Assembly: GCA_013112715.1 (NCBI GenBank)
Contig: JABFGB010000020.1
Location: forward strand, 1 to 64,000
Direction: 5' to 3'
Source of the DNA: Chloroflexota bacterium
GTDB taxonomy: Bacteria; Chloroflexota; Anaerolineae; Aggregatilineales; J027
DNA: 64,000 nt
Translations under genes and position numbers: made by a program
Part shown: piece after piece, positions 54,839-64,000 of the stretch
Layout: the number at the start of each line of letters is the position of its first letter
How positions within the stretch are numbered: the first letter of the stretch is position 1
Notes under the pieces: generated by a model
Database searches by the model: none
What the model saw: only the letters and a program-made list of their open reading frames with translations
Told to the model about the DNA's origin: nothing

Positions 54839-54867
54839 TTGAATCAATTTCCATTCCCTTTTATACT
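54839..54867 (+). promoter_or_regulatory. Promoter of the MFS transporter gene
   Basis: TTGAAT (54839-54844), 17-base spacer, TATACT (54862-54867). The leader would be about 105 bases long. Confidence 0.6.
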
Positions 54868-54978
54868 GATAATACTCACATAGCGAGCAGACGAAAAAAT
54901 ACTTAATTGCCTGCTTAGTCTAAATAGGCCAAAGTTTATTTATCTGCGTGTCTGCCGCACACCAAAAGCTGAGTATAT

Positions 54979-56256
54979 ATGCAACGTACATCTGAGTCCG
55001 TTCCGTCTGTGGAGCGGGAAAATTTCAACCACCTTGTCCAAGATATTGGTTGGTTCGGATTAGCTTTGCCTGCCACCACCCACTTTCTTTCGGCATTCGC
55101 TATTCGATTGGGCGCTTCGGCTTTGCTGCTGGGCCTCATGGCGGCTATCCCGTCACTTATCGTACTGATCTCAGCAGGACTAGCCGGGCGATGGGCCAAA
55201 CGCTATCCGGACTCGATTCATGCCCTCTACTGGCCTGCATTAGGACAGCGGTTTGCGTTTTTGCTGCCTGCTCTTACGCCGTTTTTGCCTACCGAATGGC
55301 GACCCTATTGGTTAGTAGCTGCGATTGCAATTCCCGCTTTACCACAGGGGATTTCAACCGTGCTGTTTTTGGTGATGATTCGAGAATCCGTCGAGAACAG
55401 CCGCATTACAACCCTTTTGAGCCGACGTGCCTTATCGTTGAACGTTGGGGTCGGGATTAGTGCGTTTACCCTTGGATTCTGGCTGGACAATGTGCCTTTC
55501 CCATTCAACTATCAAGCTATGTACATGGGGGCATTCTCACTGGCATTGGTCAGTCTGTGGCATGTAAAGCAGACCAAAGTGCTGTTCCATACCGAGACCA
55601 CAGAAGTTGAGGAAAACAAAGAAAGCGTCTGGAAGTCCGCTGGTTTCCGTAAATCTGCAATCGTGGCGGGTCTTGCTCATATGACCTTTTTCTCGATTGT
55701 AGCCATGACCCCGATGTTTTTGATGAAGAAACTAGGGGCGGATGAAAGTTTCCTTGCGTTTTATGCGCTAAGTGAGTTGACGGCAGCAGCAACCGTCTCG
55801 TTCTATATCACCCGGATCATCAAACTCTTTGGAAGTCGTACTTCGGTAGCGATTGGCCTGATGGGTACAGGGATTGCAGCGGCAATTAATGCTATGTCCC
55901 CGGCTTTGGCCTTCACCCTCATTGGGGGCGCATTATCTGGTGCATCATGGACATTAGCGGGTAACTCAACCTTCAGCTTTTTCAGTGAAAGCACGCCCCT
56001 TGAAAATGCGACGCGCTATACACGGGTCTATACGCAGGTGTTGTTCGCGGCGATGTTTGTTGGCCCGCTGATCGGGAGCAATCTGGTAGACTTGGTGCAT
56101 ATTGATCTCGCCAGCGTGCTGCTGTTTGGCGCGGCCCTGCGATTTATGGCGGGTGCTTTCATCCAAGCGGATTTCGATTGGAATTTCCGCCACTGGCATA
56201 TACCATTTTCCCAATCTCGACTGCACAGCGACTTTAGGAATTCAGGGCAGGACTAA
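54979..56256 (+). CDS. MFS transporter
   Basis: 425 residues with about 10-12 hydrophobic segments, for example LGASALLLGLMAAIPSLIVL and VAIGLMGTGIAAAINAMSPA. Conserved GRWAKRYPD after segment 2 is the MFS loop motif. Substrate unknown. The last 23 bases overlap the converging oxidoreductase gene. The C-terminal 25 residues are cytoplasmic and charged. Confidence 0.85.
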   Translation: MQRTSESVPSVERENFNHLVQDIGWFGLALPATTHFLSAFAIRLGASALLLGLMAAIPSLIVLISAGLAGRWAKRYPDSIHALYWPALGQRFAFLLPALTPFLPTEWRPYWLVAAIAIPALPQGISTVLFLVMIRESVENSRITTLLSRRALSLNVGVGISAFTLGFWLDNVPFPFNYQAMYMGAFSLALVSLWHVKQTKVLFHTETTEVEENKESVWKSAGFRKSAIVAGLAHMTFFSIVAMTPMFLMKKLGADESFLAFYALSELTAAATVSFYITRIIKLFGSRTSVAIGLMGTGIAAAINAMSPALAFTLIGGALSGASWTLAGNSTFSFFSESTPLENATRYTRVYTQVLFAAMFVGPLIGSNLVDLVHIDLASVLLFGAALRFMAGAFIQADFDWNFRHWHIPFSQSRLHSDFRNSGQD

Positions 56257-57250
56257 CCGTTTCGCCTAAAATCCGAATCCCCACTTCGGGCTTACTGAGG
56301 CCGTGCGGTGTACCAAATTCAATGCGGTGCGCCCCGGCCTCAAATAATTTCTCCGCCTGTCGAATCAAGTCATTTGCATTCCCTGCAAATGCAAAACGAT
56401 CGAGTACATCGTCCGAAATCAGGCCTGCTGCTTCATCATATTCGTGCCGATTGACATGATGGCGTAGACGGTCAATCAGTTCAGGTTCGATATTGACGGT
56501 AGGGTCAAGTGGGGCGACCACAGGTAGATAGAGAGCGACTGAACGACGTGCAGCATAACGAGCCTGTTCACGGTCTTCATCCGCTACCGTAACTGCTCCC
56601 ATCACTACCCCCACTGACCCGACCGGACGGCCTGCTTTTTGCTCTCCGGCGGTGATGTATTGCTGCATAATCGGTACAAGGCCAGGATTGGCTGAACCCC
56701 CCACTTTGACCTCATCCGCGAGTTCACCCGCCAAAGCACACATTTTCCCCCCCCACGTGCCGATTAATAGCGGGATTTTTTGTGAGGGGAGTAGATAGGG
56801 CGCGGTGACGTGCTCGGCAATTTGATAAATCTGACCCTGATACCCACCAGATTGACCCGACAGCATATACCGGACGACCTCAATGGCTTCACGGATGGCC
56901 TGTAGCGGCGGAGTCAATTCTGTGATGCCATGTTCGGCCAACCATGCCCCGCGTGCAATCCCGATGTAGACACCTCCCTGTGCCAACTGTGCCAATAATG
57001 CGGTTTCGGCGGCAATATCCAGTGGGTGGATGCGCGATGGCGAGATAGCGGCGGGACCAAGTCTTGCGCGGGTGATATGGGGAGCCATCAAGAGCAATGG
57101 GCCGTAACTTGGCTGAAAAGGGGCATCGCAGTAGACCGTGACGGCATCAAAATCATACTGATTAACCAACTGGGCTAATGCAATATATTGAGCGGGAGTC
57201 TTGTCAGTTTGGAAGGCAATGCTGATTTCACGCGGTTTTTGAGAGGTCAT
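56234..57250 (-). CDS. LLM-class (luciferase-like) flavin oxidoreductase
   Basis: 338-residue TIM barrel of the bacterial luciferase family. N-terminal ISIAFQTDKTPAQYIALAQL and VYCDAPFQPSYGPLLLMAPH; the central ISPSRIHPLDIAAETALLAQ and GIARGAWL are typical. FMN or F420 use cannot be decided. It overlaps the upstream TIGR04076 gene by 1 base and so is co-translated with it. Confidence 0.85.
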   Translation of the reverse strand: MTSQKPREISIAFQTDKTPAQYIALAQLVNQYDFDAVTVYCDAPFQPSYGPLLLMAPHITRARLGPAAISPSRIHPLDIAAETALLAQLAQGGVYIGIARGAWLAEHGITELTPPLQAIREAIEVVRYMLSGQSGGYQGQIYQIAEHVTAPYLLPSQKIPLLIGTWGGKMCALAGELADEVKVGGSANPGLVPIMQQYITAGEQKAGRPVGSVGVVMGAVTVADEDREQARYAARRSVALYLPVVAPLDPTVNIEPELIDRLRHHVNRHEYDEAAGLISDDVLDRFAFAGNANDLIRQAEKLFEAGAHRIEFGTPHGLSKPEVGIRILGETVSPALNS

Positions 57251-57567
57251 CAGGTCAATTGATCCGTCTTAAGGGTGCGGCAGGCTATGCGCTCGATTTT
57301 CATAATCAACTGCTCATCGGGGTCAGGGCAAGCGACTAATGAATCTTTTTCCATCCAATCATTGGCCTGCAAATGGCGCTGTTTGGCGGAAAGTAGAGCC
57401 AGCACCGAACCGAGGGCGTAGATGCAAAAATGCTTATTGGCGGGGATGCGTAAACGGCTGCTTTCAGTGAGTTCAAAATAATCACCCACTTGCAGCCCGC
57501 ACACCGAACGGCCTTTGATTTCAACCACCGTCACCCGCAAATCATACAGTTCAAATTGATCACTCAC
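57250..57567 (-). CDS. TIGR04076-family protein
   Basis: 105 residues from GTG 57567, with GGGGG 6 bases upstream. The pattern YDLRVTVVEIKGRSVCGLQV then GDYFEL and VACPDPDEQL matches the TIGR04076 family of unknown function. Its single Cys at CGLQVGD is conserved; the second family Cys region is weaker. Coupled to the LLM oxidoreductase. Confidence 0.75.
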   Translation of the reverse strand: MSDQFELYDLRVTVVEIKGRSVCGLQVGDYFELTESSRLRIPANKHFCIYALGSVLALLSAKQRHLQANDWMEKDSLVACPDPDEQLIMKIERIACRTLKTDQLT

Positions 57568-57644
57568 TATAAGCCCCCTGTTGGGAAGGCATACCGGAAT
57601 ATACAATCGGGGTAATTATATCTGTGAAATCTGATGGAAACGAT

Positions 57645-58562
57645 ATGAGCGAACAATATGCAATTGGGATTGATGGTGGCGGTACAAATTTGCGGGTAAT
57701 CGTCGTCCGGCCCGATTTAACCGTCGTGGGTCGCGCCAATGCTGGTACGGCTAACCCGAATGTGATTGGACATGATTCCTCGTCTGCTTTGTTGCAGCAG
57801 ACTATGCAAGAAGCCATCGCCAATGCGGGATTGGAATTCGGCCAGATAGATGCGGTTGGAATTGGGGTGGCGGGTGCGCCGCGAGAATTTGAGTCGGAGT
57901 GGCTGTATCAAGCCATGCTCGGTGTACTGCCCGACGCGCTGATTGTGCCGAGTTCTGACCATGAAATTGCATTGGTTGGGGCATTGGGCAAGCGCGAGGG
58001 CGTACTGATTTTGGCGGGAACGGGTAGCGTCGGCTATGGCGTTAATGCAGCCGGTGAATCGGCTTTGGTTGGTGGTTGGGGTTATTTATTGGGGGACGAG
58101 GGCAGTGGCTATTCTCTCGGTATGGATGCCTTGCGTGCTTTGATGAAAGTATGGGATGGACGCTTACCAGAATCTTCACTCACCGAGCCTATTTTAGCTG
58201 CGCTTGGGCTCCGAAATATTTGGGACGTTGTGACGTGGTTATATGGCGATATGGTACGCACGCCTGAAATCGCTAAACTAAGCCCGATTGTGCTAGAACA
58301 TGCCGTCAAGGGTGATGGGGTGGCCCAAATGATTGTCGAACGCGGGGTAATGGGGTTAGTTGAGCATGTCGAGACCATTAAACGGCGCTTGGGTATGGAT
58401 ACGCCGGAAATTGCTTTTGCGGGTGGCCTCCTGACCTCCGAAAATTTATTGAGTCGGACATTGTGCGACCGCTTGGGGTTATCCAGTATCCCGCAGCCCC
58501 GCTACACCCCGGTGGTTGGTGCAGCGCTTTTAGCCTTACAGCAATTAAAACAAAGGGTATAG
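57645..58562 (+). CDS. BadF/BadG-type (N-acetylglucosamine kinase-like) ATPase
   Basis: 305 residues from ATG 57645, with GGAAA upstream. ASKHA-fold kinase: phosphate-1 motif GIDGGGTNLRVIVVRP, phosphate-2 ILAGTGSVGYG and GGWGYLLGDEGSGYSLG. The closest described members phosphorylate N-acetylglucosamine. It lies 4 bases before panC and is co-transcribed with it, without an obvious functional link. Confidence 0.85.
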   Translation: MSEQYAIGIDGGGTNLRVIVVRPDLTVVGRANAGTANPNVIGHDSSSALLQQTMQEAIANAGLEFGQIDAVGIGVAGAPREFESEWLYQAMLGVLPDALIVPSSDHEIALVGALGKREGVLILAGTGSVGYGVNAAGESALVGGWGYLLGDEGSGYSLGMDALRALMKVWDGRLPESSLTEPILAALGLRNIWDVVTWLYGDMVRTPEIAKLSPIVLEHAVKGDGVAQMIVERGVMGLVEHVETIKRRLGMDTPEIAFAGGLLTSENLLSRTLCDRLGLSSIPQPRYTPVVGAALLALQQLKQRV

Positions 58563-58566
58563 CCAT

Positions 58567-59403
58567 ATGCAGGTGGTTAAAACAATTGCCGAAGTGCGCC
58601 AAATTCGTTGGATTGACCCGGCGCTGACATGGGGGCTGGTGCCGACAATGGGGGCACTGCATGAGGGTCATCTCGCCTTGGTACGGCAGGCATTGGCGGA
58701 AAATGATCGGGTGGGGGTCAGTATTTTTGTCAATCCGATCCAGTTTGATCGGCCTGATGACCTTCAAAAATACCCACGCCCCATTGAGCATGACTTGGCT
58801 ATGCTCCAAGCGGAAGGGGTGCATCTTGTCTGGACACCCGATGAAACCGAAATGTATCCGTCAGGGTTTCAAACCTATGTGTCTGTCGAAAATGTCACCC
58901 AAGTATTGGAGGGGGCGGCGCGTCCGGGCCATTTTCGCGGGGTGGCGACGGTGGTCGCTAAATTATTTAACGTGTTTCAGCCGACACGCGCTTATTTTGG
59001 GCAAAAAGATGCCCAGCAGATCGCTGTGATTCGACAGATGGTGCGTGATTTGGCTTTCAATCTGGAAGTAGTCGCTTGCCCCACCCTGCGCGAACCCGAT
59101 GGTTTAGCCATGAGCAGCCGCAATGTGCGCCTCAATCCAACCGAACGCCAAGCTGCCCCAGTGTTATATCGTGCCTTGACTATTGCCCAACACGAATGGC
59201 AGTCGGGTCGCCGGGATGCCGAGCATTTACGCACCACTATGCGGCAAATCATCCAATCTGAACCATTGGCAAAAATAGATTATGTGAGTGTCGCTGACCC
59301 TGTTTCGCTGCAAGAATTGAATGGATGGGTGGAAAAGGCCCTGCTCAGTATGGCGGTGTTTTTTGGTGAGGTGCGGCTGATTGATAATATGGTCATTGGA
59401 TAG
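58567..59403 (+). CDS. panC: Pantothenate synthetase
   Basis: 278 residues. It joins pantoate to beta-alanine using ATP. TMGALHEGH (27-35) holds the HxGH motif and EPDGLAMSSRNVRL the second signature. VNPIQFDRPDDLQKYPRP and FGQKDAQQ complete it. The other pantothenate genes in the window, panB-panE, lie 49 kb away on the other strand. Follows the BadF-type gene by 4 bases. Confidence 0.97.
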   Translation: MQVVKTIAEVRQIRWIDPALTWGLVPTMGALHEGHLALVRQALAENDRVGVSIFVNPIQFDRPDDLQKYPRPIEHDLAMLQAEGVHLVWTPDETEMYPSGFQTYVSVENVTQVLEGAARPGHFRGVATVVAKLFNVFQPTRAYFGQKDAQQIAVIRQMVRDLAFNLEVVACPTLREPDGLAMSSRNVRLNPTERQAAPVLYRALTIAQHEWQSGRRDAEHLRTTMRQIIQSEPLAKIDYVSVADPVSLQELNGWVEKALLSMAVFFGEVRLIDNMVIG

Positions 59404-59497
59404 TAGCTGATTTAGTGAAATTCTGTGCTAACAACCTATTTCTAATCAGATTGATACTCGATTCTGTGGGTGTTTGGTGAGTTTCCCATTCTATATT

Positions 59498-59525
59498 TTG
59501 CCAATCGAGTGTTATACTTGCCAAT
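59498..59525 (+). promoter_or_regulatory. Direct TTGCCAAT repeats around a -10-like box
   Basis: TTGCCAAT occurs at 59498-59505 and 59518-59525, 20 bases apart. A TATACT (59513-59518) lies between them. It may be an activator or repressor site for the downstream lipoprotein gene. No good -35 box is seen. The rest of the 187-base gap shows nothing. Confidence 0.3.
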
Positions 59526-59590
59526 GGCGCAGGTGGGTAGAGCGCCCAATAGTATTAATCAAGTTACATTTTTGTTGGAGGGATAGCGCG

Positions 59591-61450
59591 GTGAAGAAGC
59601 TGGTCGTTTTATCCATGCTGATACTTGCAGCATTTTTGGTGGCTTGTGGCGGTGGTGTCGCAACAGTCGCCCCGCCCGAACAGACGCGGAATTATCAACA
59701 TGCGTTGGAAACCGCCAATGCTCCGACGGCAGAAGTCCATACCGAGGTTGCCACTGAATCTGGCGAATCACAAGGTAGTGAGGGCACAGCTACCCAGCCA
59801 ACCTTGCCTCCAACCACTGAAGCCGCACCAACAGAGGCAGTAACCGCCACCGAGTTACCGACTGAAATTGCGACAGAAGTTACCGAGATTTCGCCTACTA
59901 CCGAAGTTCCCACTCAAGCGCCTACCATATCACCGACTGAGCCGCCGACAACCGAACCAACTATTGCCCCAACCATTGAACCCAGCGAAGCGCCTTCAGA
60001 AGTCCCAACTGAGGAGGGTGGCACAGGCGGTGTTGGCGAACAGACCGCGACCTTGCCTCCGACGGAGACGACTGTTCCTTCGCCAACCACAACTGTAACC
60101 CCTACGACGCTGCCAACTGATACCCCTGCTCCGACGGACACGCCCTTGCCCACCAATACTGCAACCCCTGTTCCAACGGATACGCTTATCCCCACCAACA
60201 CGGCGACCTTAACTACGACGCCTGTCCCAAGCAATACGGCAACGCTAATTCCGACGGATACGCCAGTTCCTACCGACACGCCAAGCGCAACGCCAACCTT
60301 TACTTTGACGGCGACAGCGATACCGACCGATACCTATACCCCAACGCCGACGTTTACCTATACTGTGACCTTGCCACCTTCTGAAACGCCTATTCCAACG
60401 AATACCCCGTTTGTGCCACCACAGGAATTTACGACCTATACCAGCGAAGAATTCCATTTGTCGCTGGATTATCCGGTGGAGTGGAGTGAACCCGTTTATG
60501 ATGAACCATTCCTATTGATTGGCCCTAATGGAACGACAGAGGTATTGCCTGCTGCCGCGATCACACGCGGATCGCCGGATTATTTTGCCGATGAATTGGT
60601 CGCTGAAGACATCAGTTCGCCAGAGGCGTTCCTAGAGGCACTCGCCCAAACTGAGGATGACGCTGAAGTGAGTAAAGTCAGCGGTTATCCCTATCCCACC
60701 TTTGAGATAATCTCTACCAGTGATGAGATTAAAGTGCGCGGCTTGTTATTTGTAGTGAATGACAACGATTGGATTTTCTTCATCGGTGCGGCGTATCCTG
60801 AGGTATTTGATCTTTTCTCCGAAACGACCTTCCAGCAGATGGCAACGAGTGTCGTGGCTGAATCCATCGAACCGACAGCAACCCCTTCTCCGATTCCAAC
60901 GAATACCCCACGCCCAACCGCGACCTTGCCCCCCACATGGACACCTACTGCTACGGCGGTTCCCATCTTAGGTGAGGTCTACGAAGATGAGGACGCCGGG
61001 TTTGCCTTTAGCTATCCTGAAGGGGCGGAAGTTTCAGTCGGAGAAAATGAGGTTACTATTGCCGCTGAGGTTCAAGATGTTCCCGGAGAGATTTATTTTG
61101 TGCGGGGTCGGCCTGAAGAGTTGGCAGAACAGGGAATTATTTGTGAAAGCCGTGATCCTGTCGAAGCACTACGTTGTGTCAATTCGGCGGTTGAACCCAC
61201 CTACACTGGCCGATACGAAAAATTCGGCTCCCCCGCATGGTTTACCGTCCAAAATGTCGAGGCCGATGGGCAAATTAACGCGGTTGTGTCATACGTTGTG
61301 GCAGCGGGGCCGGAATGGATTTATATTCGACTCACCGCCCCTGCCAGTGATTACACAACGGCCAACTTGCAGCTTTTCCAGCCGATTTTGGATTCAGTGT
61401 TTATTGAGGTGCAGCCTGCCAGTATTTTTGGGCGATGGAGTCTGCGTTAA
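59591..61450 (+). CDS. Pro/Thr-rich surface lipoprotein
   Basis: 619 residues from GTG 59591, with GGAGG 9 bases upstream; a longer frame to 59474 adds no conserved sequence. Signal peptide [19 protein letters not shown] ends in lipobox LVAC. Residues about 30-275 are low-complexity Thr/Pro/Glu linker. A PsbP-like domain (about 280-430), a second Pro-Thr linker ([20 protein letters not shown]) and another similar domain end it. Such linkers project domains through the cell wall in Chloroflexota. Ligand unknown. Confidence 0.85.
   Translation: MKKLVVLSMLILAAFLVACGGGVATVAPPEQTRNYQHALETANAPTAEVHTEVATESGESQGSEGTATQPTLPPTTEAAPTEAVTATELPTEIATEVTEISPTTEVPTQAPTISPTEPPTTEPTIAPTIEPSEAPSEVPTEEGGTGGVGEQTATLPPTETTVPSPTTTVTPTTLPTDTPAPTDTPLPTNTATPVPTDTLIPTNTATLTTTPVPSNTATLIPTDTPVPTDTPSATPTFTLTATAIPTDTYTPTPTFTYTVTLPPSETPIPTNTPFVPPQEFTTYTSEEFHLSLDYPVEWSEPVYDEPFLLIGPNGTTEVLPAAAITRGSPDYFADELVAEDISSPEAFLEALAQTEDDAEVSKVSGYPYPTFEIISTSDEIKVRGLLFVVNDNDWIFFIGAAYPEVFDLFSETTFQQMATSVVAESIEPTATPSPIPTNTPRPTATLPPTWTPTATAVPILGEVYEDEDAGFAFSYPEGAEVSVGENEVTIAAEVQDVPGEIYFVRGRPEELAEQGIICESRDPVEALRCVNSAVEPTYTGRYEKFGSPAWFTVQNVEADGQINAVVSYVVAAGPEWIYIRLTAPASDYTTANLQLFQPILDSVFIEVQPASIFGRWSLR
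60111..60300 (+). repeat. Thr-Pro codon repeat in the lipoprotein gene
   Basis: The DNA encodes imperfect repeats of P-T-D-T-P/A-x-P-T-N-T-A. About eight copies can be counted. It is part of a 600-base Thr/Pro-rich region and will be prone to length change and assembly collapse. Confidence 0.75.
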
Positions 61451-62952
61451 AACCCCATCGTTTCCGGTCGGCGGTAGTGGATGAAACGCTGTAAGGCTTT
61501 CAGTTCCAACGGCCAGCCGTACAATTCGGTTTTATAGCGGATGCCAGAAAGACCCTTTAAGAGCATCCGCATGGTTCCCTTTAGGCGCATATCCGTGACA
61601 GTGGGATAATAGGCGTTGACCACCGTCTCAAAATTGCGAACTCGTTTGCGGGCCGTATCCTTATAAAAAGGGGTGTTCGGTTCACGACGATGGGCAAAAC
61701 TTTCCCATTCTGGGCTGGCCCATTCTTCTAAAGTTTGGGGAAAATGAAAGCCCAACTGCTCTGCCACACGTAATAGTTCACTACGATCATGCGGCACGGG
61801 CGTGTAGATGTACAAAATCAACTCACTAGCGGGGTTGATTTTTTTGAGTTTACGGATGAACTGGATGGTATTTTCAATATCAGCTAGTGCATCCGGTGGG
61901 TTGCCCATCACGAAGCTAAATTCTGGCACAATGCCAAGATGTTTAAATTTCTCGGCGATGGCAAGCGTTTTGTCAGGGCTGCTTTGCCCGCCCTTGTTCA
62001 TAATTTTGAGGGTTTCCGCCGAGCCACTCTCCGCCCCCATAAAAATCATCTTGCATCCGGACTGTTTGATCTTTTGCCACGAAGCGTCGCTGTAGGTGCT
62101 TAAAGTATCCACTCGCCCCAACGCCCACCAATGAATGCCTAATGGTTCAATTCGTTCGGCGATTTCGGCAGCACGCGACTCGCTGACAAAATAATCCATG
62201 TCGTGGAATTCCATCGCATCTGCACCGTGCTGCTCGACCATCATACGGGTGACTTGTTCAACCCGTGCTGGACTTTCGGGTAGCCAACGTTGATTCACCA
62301 GTTTGACCACCGCGCAAAAGCTGCACGCAAATGGACAGCCAAAGCTGGTATGATGGCTGAGAACCGCCTTGCCGAGATAGCTTCTGCCACGATAATCCGC
62401 AATATTGACACGATGATAGGGAAACAAAGGCAAATTATCGAGCGGGACCATTGGCGCACGGGGGTTGACACGCACCGAGCCGTTATCTTTCCAAACGAGG
62501 CTTGGCACATCCGACATGCTCCCGCCATGATGAATGGTATCTACGAATTTGCGGAACGGTGCTTCGCCTTGACCTTCAATCACATAATCTACTATGCCAC
62601 TTTCAAGGCAGACCTGTCCGTGATGGGTGGCAAAATAGCCCCCCCACAAAATGACGAGACCGGGAAGTTCGGTTTTGACGCGCTTACAAACTTGGATAGC
62701 CTGTTTCAATTGTGGCCCCGGCATCGCGGTGACGGCTAGGATTTTTGCGCCCGTGATTTTCGTCCGTTCAATGATATGTGGGGCAGGATCGGCGATGAGA
62801 TTGCCGTCAATAATTTCTGGTGTGTAGTCGTGATCTATCACCGCCGCGATGGATAACAAAGACATGGGGAGTCGCTGTTTACCGGGAGATGTGCTAATAG
62901 GATTATAAAGGAGGACTGTCGGGGCAAGTGTGGTGGTCGGCATTGCTTGCAT
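61447..62952 (-). CDS. B12-binding radical SAM protein
   Basis: 501 residues from ATG 62952 (MQAMPTT); MPTTTLAP at 62943 is possible. N-terminal cobalamin-binding-like domain ([17 protein letters not shown], then [18 protein letters not shown] and [15 protein letters not shown]). The radical SAM motif is GCPFACSFC, with [11 protein letters not shown] after it. An extended C-terminal 150 residues follow. BchE/HpnP-like class; substrate unknown. Its stop shares bases with the converging lipoprotein stop. A TATACT -10 lies at 62994-62999, without a clear -35. Confidence 0.85.
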   Translation of the reverse strand: MQAMPTTTLAPTVLLYNPISTSPGKQRLPMSLLSIAAVIDHDYTPEIIDGNLIADPAPHIIERTKITGAKILAVTAMPGPQLKQAIQVCKRVKTELPGLVILWGGYFATHHGQVCLESGIVDYVIEGQGEAPFRKFVDTIHHGGSMSDVPSLVWKDNGSVRVNPRAPMVPLDNLPLFPYHRVNIADYRGRSYLGKAVLSHHTSFGCPFACSFCAVVKLVNQRWLPESPARVEQVTRMMVEQHGADAMEFHDMDYFVSESRAAEIAERIEPLGIHWWALGRVDTLSTYSDASWQKIKQSGCKMIFMGAESGSAETLKIMNKGGQSSPDKTLAIAEKFKHLGIVPEFSFVMGNPPDALADIENTIQFIRKLKKINPASELILYIYTPVPHDRSELLRVAEQLGFHFPQTLEEWASPEWESFAHRREPNTPFYKDTARKRVRNFETVVNAYYPTVTDMRLKGTMRMLLKGLSGIRYKTELYGWPLELKALQRFIHYRRPETMGF

Positions 62953-63033
62953 AGCGTATCGCTGGCCCTTTTGCGTTAACCAATACTGCCGGAAGTATAA
63001 CACAAACAGCGCCCGCGAGTGGGAAATTTTGAG

Positions 63034-63055
63034 AGGGCGATCCGTAAATCGCCCT
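63034..63055 (-). terminator. Hairpin after the sigma-factor operon
   Basis: Perfect 8-pair stem AGGGCGAT/ATCGCCCT (63034-63041 with 63048-63055) and a 6-base loop. The minus-strand continuation CTCAAAATTT has only a weak T-run. Confidence 0.5.
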
Positions 63056-63066
63056 GCGGGTTTCGA

Positions 63067-63492
63067 TTAGCAGCCTTGCACCATACCAAAATTTAGCCGC
63101 AAATATTGCATAGACGACCGTATATACTGCCCATATACCGCCATGTGCTGGCTTTGAACTTGGCGAGTGTTAAACCGTTCAGCACGATAGGCATACCGTA
63201 CAGGGCGCTGGGCGGCGTCGGCAATCGCTTCTGGTAGCCAAGTCAGCGTCGGCAGGCTATAAATCGGCTCGTCCAATATTTCGCTTTTGGCAGGCGGAAG
63301 CTGTGGCATCATCTCAGCCTGAGCTTTGATTTTTGCCCACAAATCTCCCGCAGGGGATTGGGGTAGTTCTTGCCCCATCGCCTTTTGGATAATGGCCGTA
63401 AATTCGCGTTCGAGCAGTTCATTCGATTGACAGCCCGTTTCCAGTGGGACATCGTGCATGAACCTGCTGATAAACCTTCTAAGCGTATCCAT
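63067..63492 (-). CDS. Hypothetical protein overlapping ECF sigma gene
   Basis: 141 residues, family not recognised. It overlaps the end of the sigma-factor gene by 14 bases, the usual place of an anti-sigma factor. The segment GDLWAKIKAQAEMMPQLP resembles the linker of anti-sigma proteins. It has no membrane segment and no zinc-binding His-x3-Cys-x2-Cys motif. It could be a soluble anti-sigma or a sigma-linked target. Confidence 0.55.
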   Translation of the reverse strand: MDTLRRFISRFMHDVPLETGCQSNELLEREFTAIIQKAMGQELPQSPAGDLWAKIKAQAEMMPQLPPAKSEILDEPIYSLPTLTWLPEAIADAAQRPVRYAYRAERFNTRQVQSQHMAVYGQYIRSSMQYLRLNFGMVQGC

Positions 63493-64000
63493 GAGCTAAC
63501 TCCGAGATCCAAGTGTCCGATTCAAGGACATGTCGTAAACTTTCACGGGCATAATGCAGCCGCGATTTCACTGTACCAATGGGGCATTCCAAGATTTCCG
63601 CAATATCCTGAATGCTGAGGCAGGCCAGATAATGTAGAATCACTACCACCCGCTGATTCAATGGCAGGTTTTCAATCGCACTGCGGATATTGCGTTCCAT
63701 TTCAGTACGTTCAGTCACACGGTCGGGTGCAAGACCAACAGGTGAAATCAGGGTGTCTGAGACTTGATCGAGGGCCGTGCGCCGTTTCTGATTACGGGTG
63801 ACATAGGTATAGCTGAGATTTGCTGTTACCCGATAGAGCCATGGCATCAAAGGCCGTTCGATGTCAATCCGATGTGCGTAATAATGTAGTTTCAAAAAGC
63901 AATCTTGTAAAATGTCCTCTGCCACCTGTGGGTCACGGACAATTGCGAGTGAAACGCGGTAAACCTGAAGGCGGTATCGCTCAAAGAGTTCGCCGAGGGC
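63479..64000 (-). CDS. ECF-type RNA polymerase sigma factor (start beyond window)
   Basis: At least 174 residues; the reading frame runs to the right edge with no start, so the true start lies outside. Region 2 is seen from ELFERYRLQVYRVSLAI through DPQVAEDILQDCFLKLH and WLYRVTANLSYTYV. Region 4 follows: LPLNQRVVVILHYLACLSIQ and CPIGTVKSRLHYARESLRHV. A sigma70-family factor that would direct a special regulon. No signal gene is visible besides the overlapping downstream partner. Confidence 0.93.
   Translation of the reverse strand, partial: ALGELFERYRLQVYRVSLAIVRDPQVAEDILQDCFLKLHYYAHRIDIERPLMPWLYRVTANLSYTYVTRNQKRRTALDQVSDTLISPVGLAPDRVTERTEMERNIRSAIENLPLNQRVVVILHYLACLSIQDIAEILECPIGTVKSRLHYARESLRHVLESDTWISELAHGYA

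Noticed and set aside
59525-59560. tRNA-like D-arm sequence (GGTGGGTAGAGCGCCC)
   Set aside because: There is no anticodon stem, no TTCRA T-loop and no pairing acceptor stem within tRNA distance.
59474-59590. N-terminal extension of the Pro/Thr-rich lipoprotein
   Set aside because: It would bury the signal peptide and lipobox 40 residues inside; GTG 59591 has GGAGG before it.
60111-60300. Repeats that might suggest a CRISPR array
   Set aside because: The repeats are in frame, translate to Pro-Thr linkers and have no spacer/repeat pattern.

Overview
The window is a dense, roughly 50% GC stretch of bacterial chromosome with about 65 genes and no stretch over 300 bases without a gene. Gene content suggests a member of the Chloroflexota, probably near Anaerolineae. 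The evidence is Pro/Thr-rich surface lipoproteins, STAND/TPR ATPases, a bacterial Elp3, a cpgS-like GTPase and a B-box zinc-finger membrane protein beside nadK-recN-recF. This is inference from gene families; there is no rRNA to confirm it. I see no CRISPR array, insertion sequence, prophage, rRNA or tRNA gene.

Layout. 1-3.5 kb (minus): str operon rpsL-rpsG-fusA-tuf, with a near-consensus promoter, a structured leader and a large hairpin between fusA and tuf. 3.5-9.3 kb: an rRNA-type methyltransferase, a DUF2785-like protein, an ArsA-type ATPase, a degenerate receiver and panB-panE. 9.3-13.4 kb: an HNH nuclease gene broken by a frameshift with its small partner, a TPR protein, and elp3 facing a Trm9-like methyltransferase. 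13.5-20 kb: an epimerase, a membrane-anchored molybdopterin oxidoreductase, a two-component system, an unknown small protein and a zinc alcohol dehydrogenase. 20-28 kb: a 954-residue STAND-TPR ATPase, carA-carB and a nitroreductase. 28-36 kb: ychF, a DUF692-like (MNIO) enzyme, a DUF433/DUF5615 pair, a lipoprotein, then fabG-gls24-nusB-tatC-cpgS. 36-42 kb: a DUF4160/DUF2442 pair, rsmG, and the nadK-zinc finger-recN-recF operon. 42-49 kb: envelope-stress-like membrane proteins, a response regulator with a degenerate GGDEF domain, a frameshifted alpha/beta hydrolase, glgB and an aldo/keto reductase. 49-53 kb: a complete oxidative pentose phosphate set, rpiA-gnd-zwf-pgl. 53-64 kb: a PA14-SH3-SH3-PA14 secreted protein, an MFS transporter, a luciferase-like oxidoreductase, a BadF-type kinase, panC, a Pro/Thr-rich lipoprotein, a B12-binding radical SAM protein, and an ECF sigma factor with an overlapping partner that runs off the right edge.

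How genes work together. panB, panE and panC supply pantoate and pantothenate (panD is not here). zwf, pgl, gnd and rpiA take glucose-6-phosphate to ribose-5-phosphate with reduced cofactor. carA and carB make carbamoyl phosphate. recF and recN serve DNA repair. The most interesting cluster is the divergent elp3/Trm9-like pair. It could form a bacterial version of the eukaryotic mcm5U34 wobble-uridine pathway. Two conserved genes (HNH nuclease, alpha/beta hydrolase) each look broken by a single missing base, which could be real decay or assembly error.
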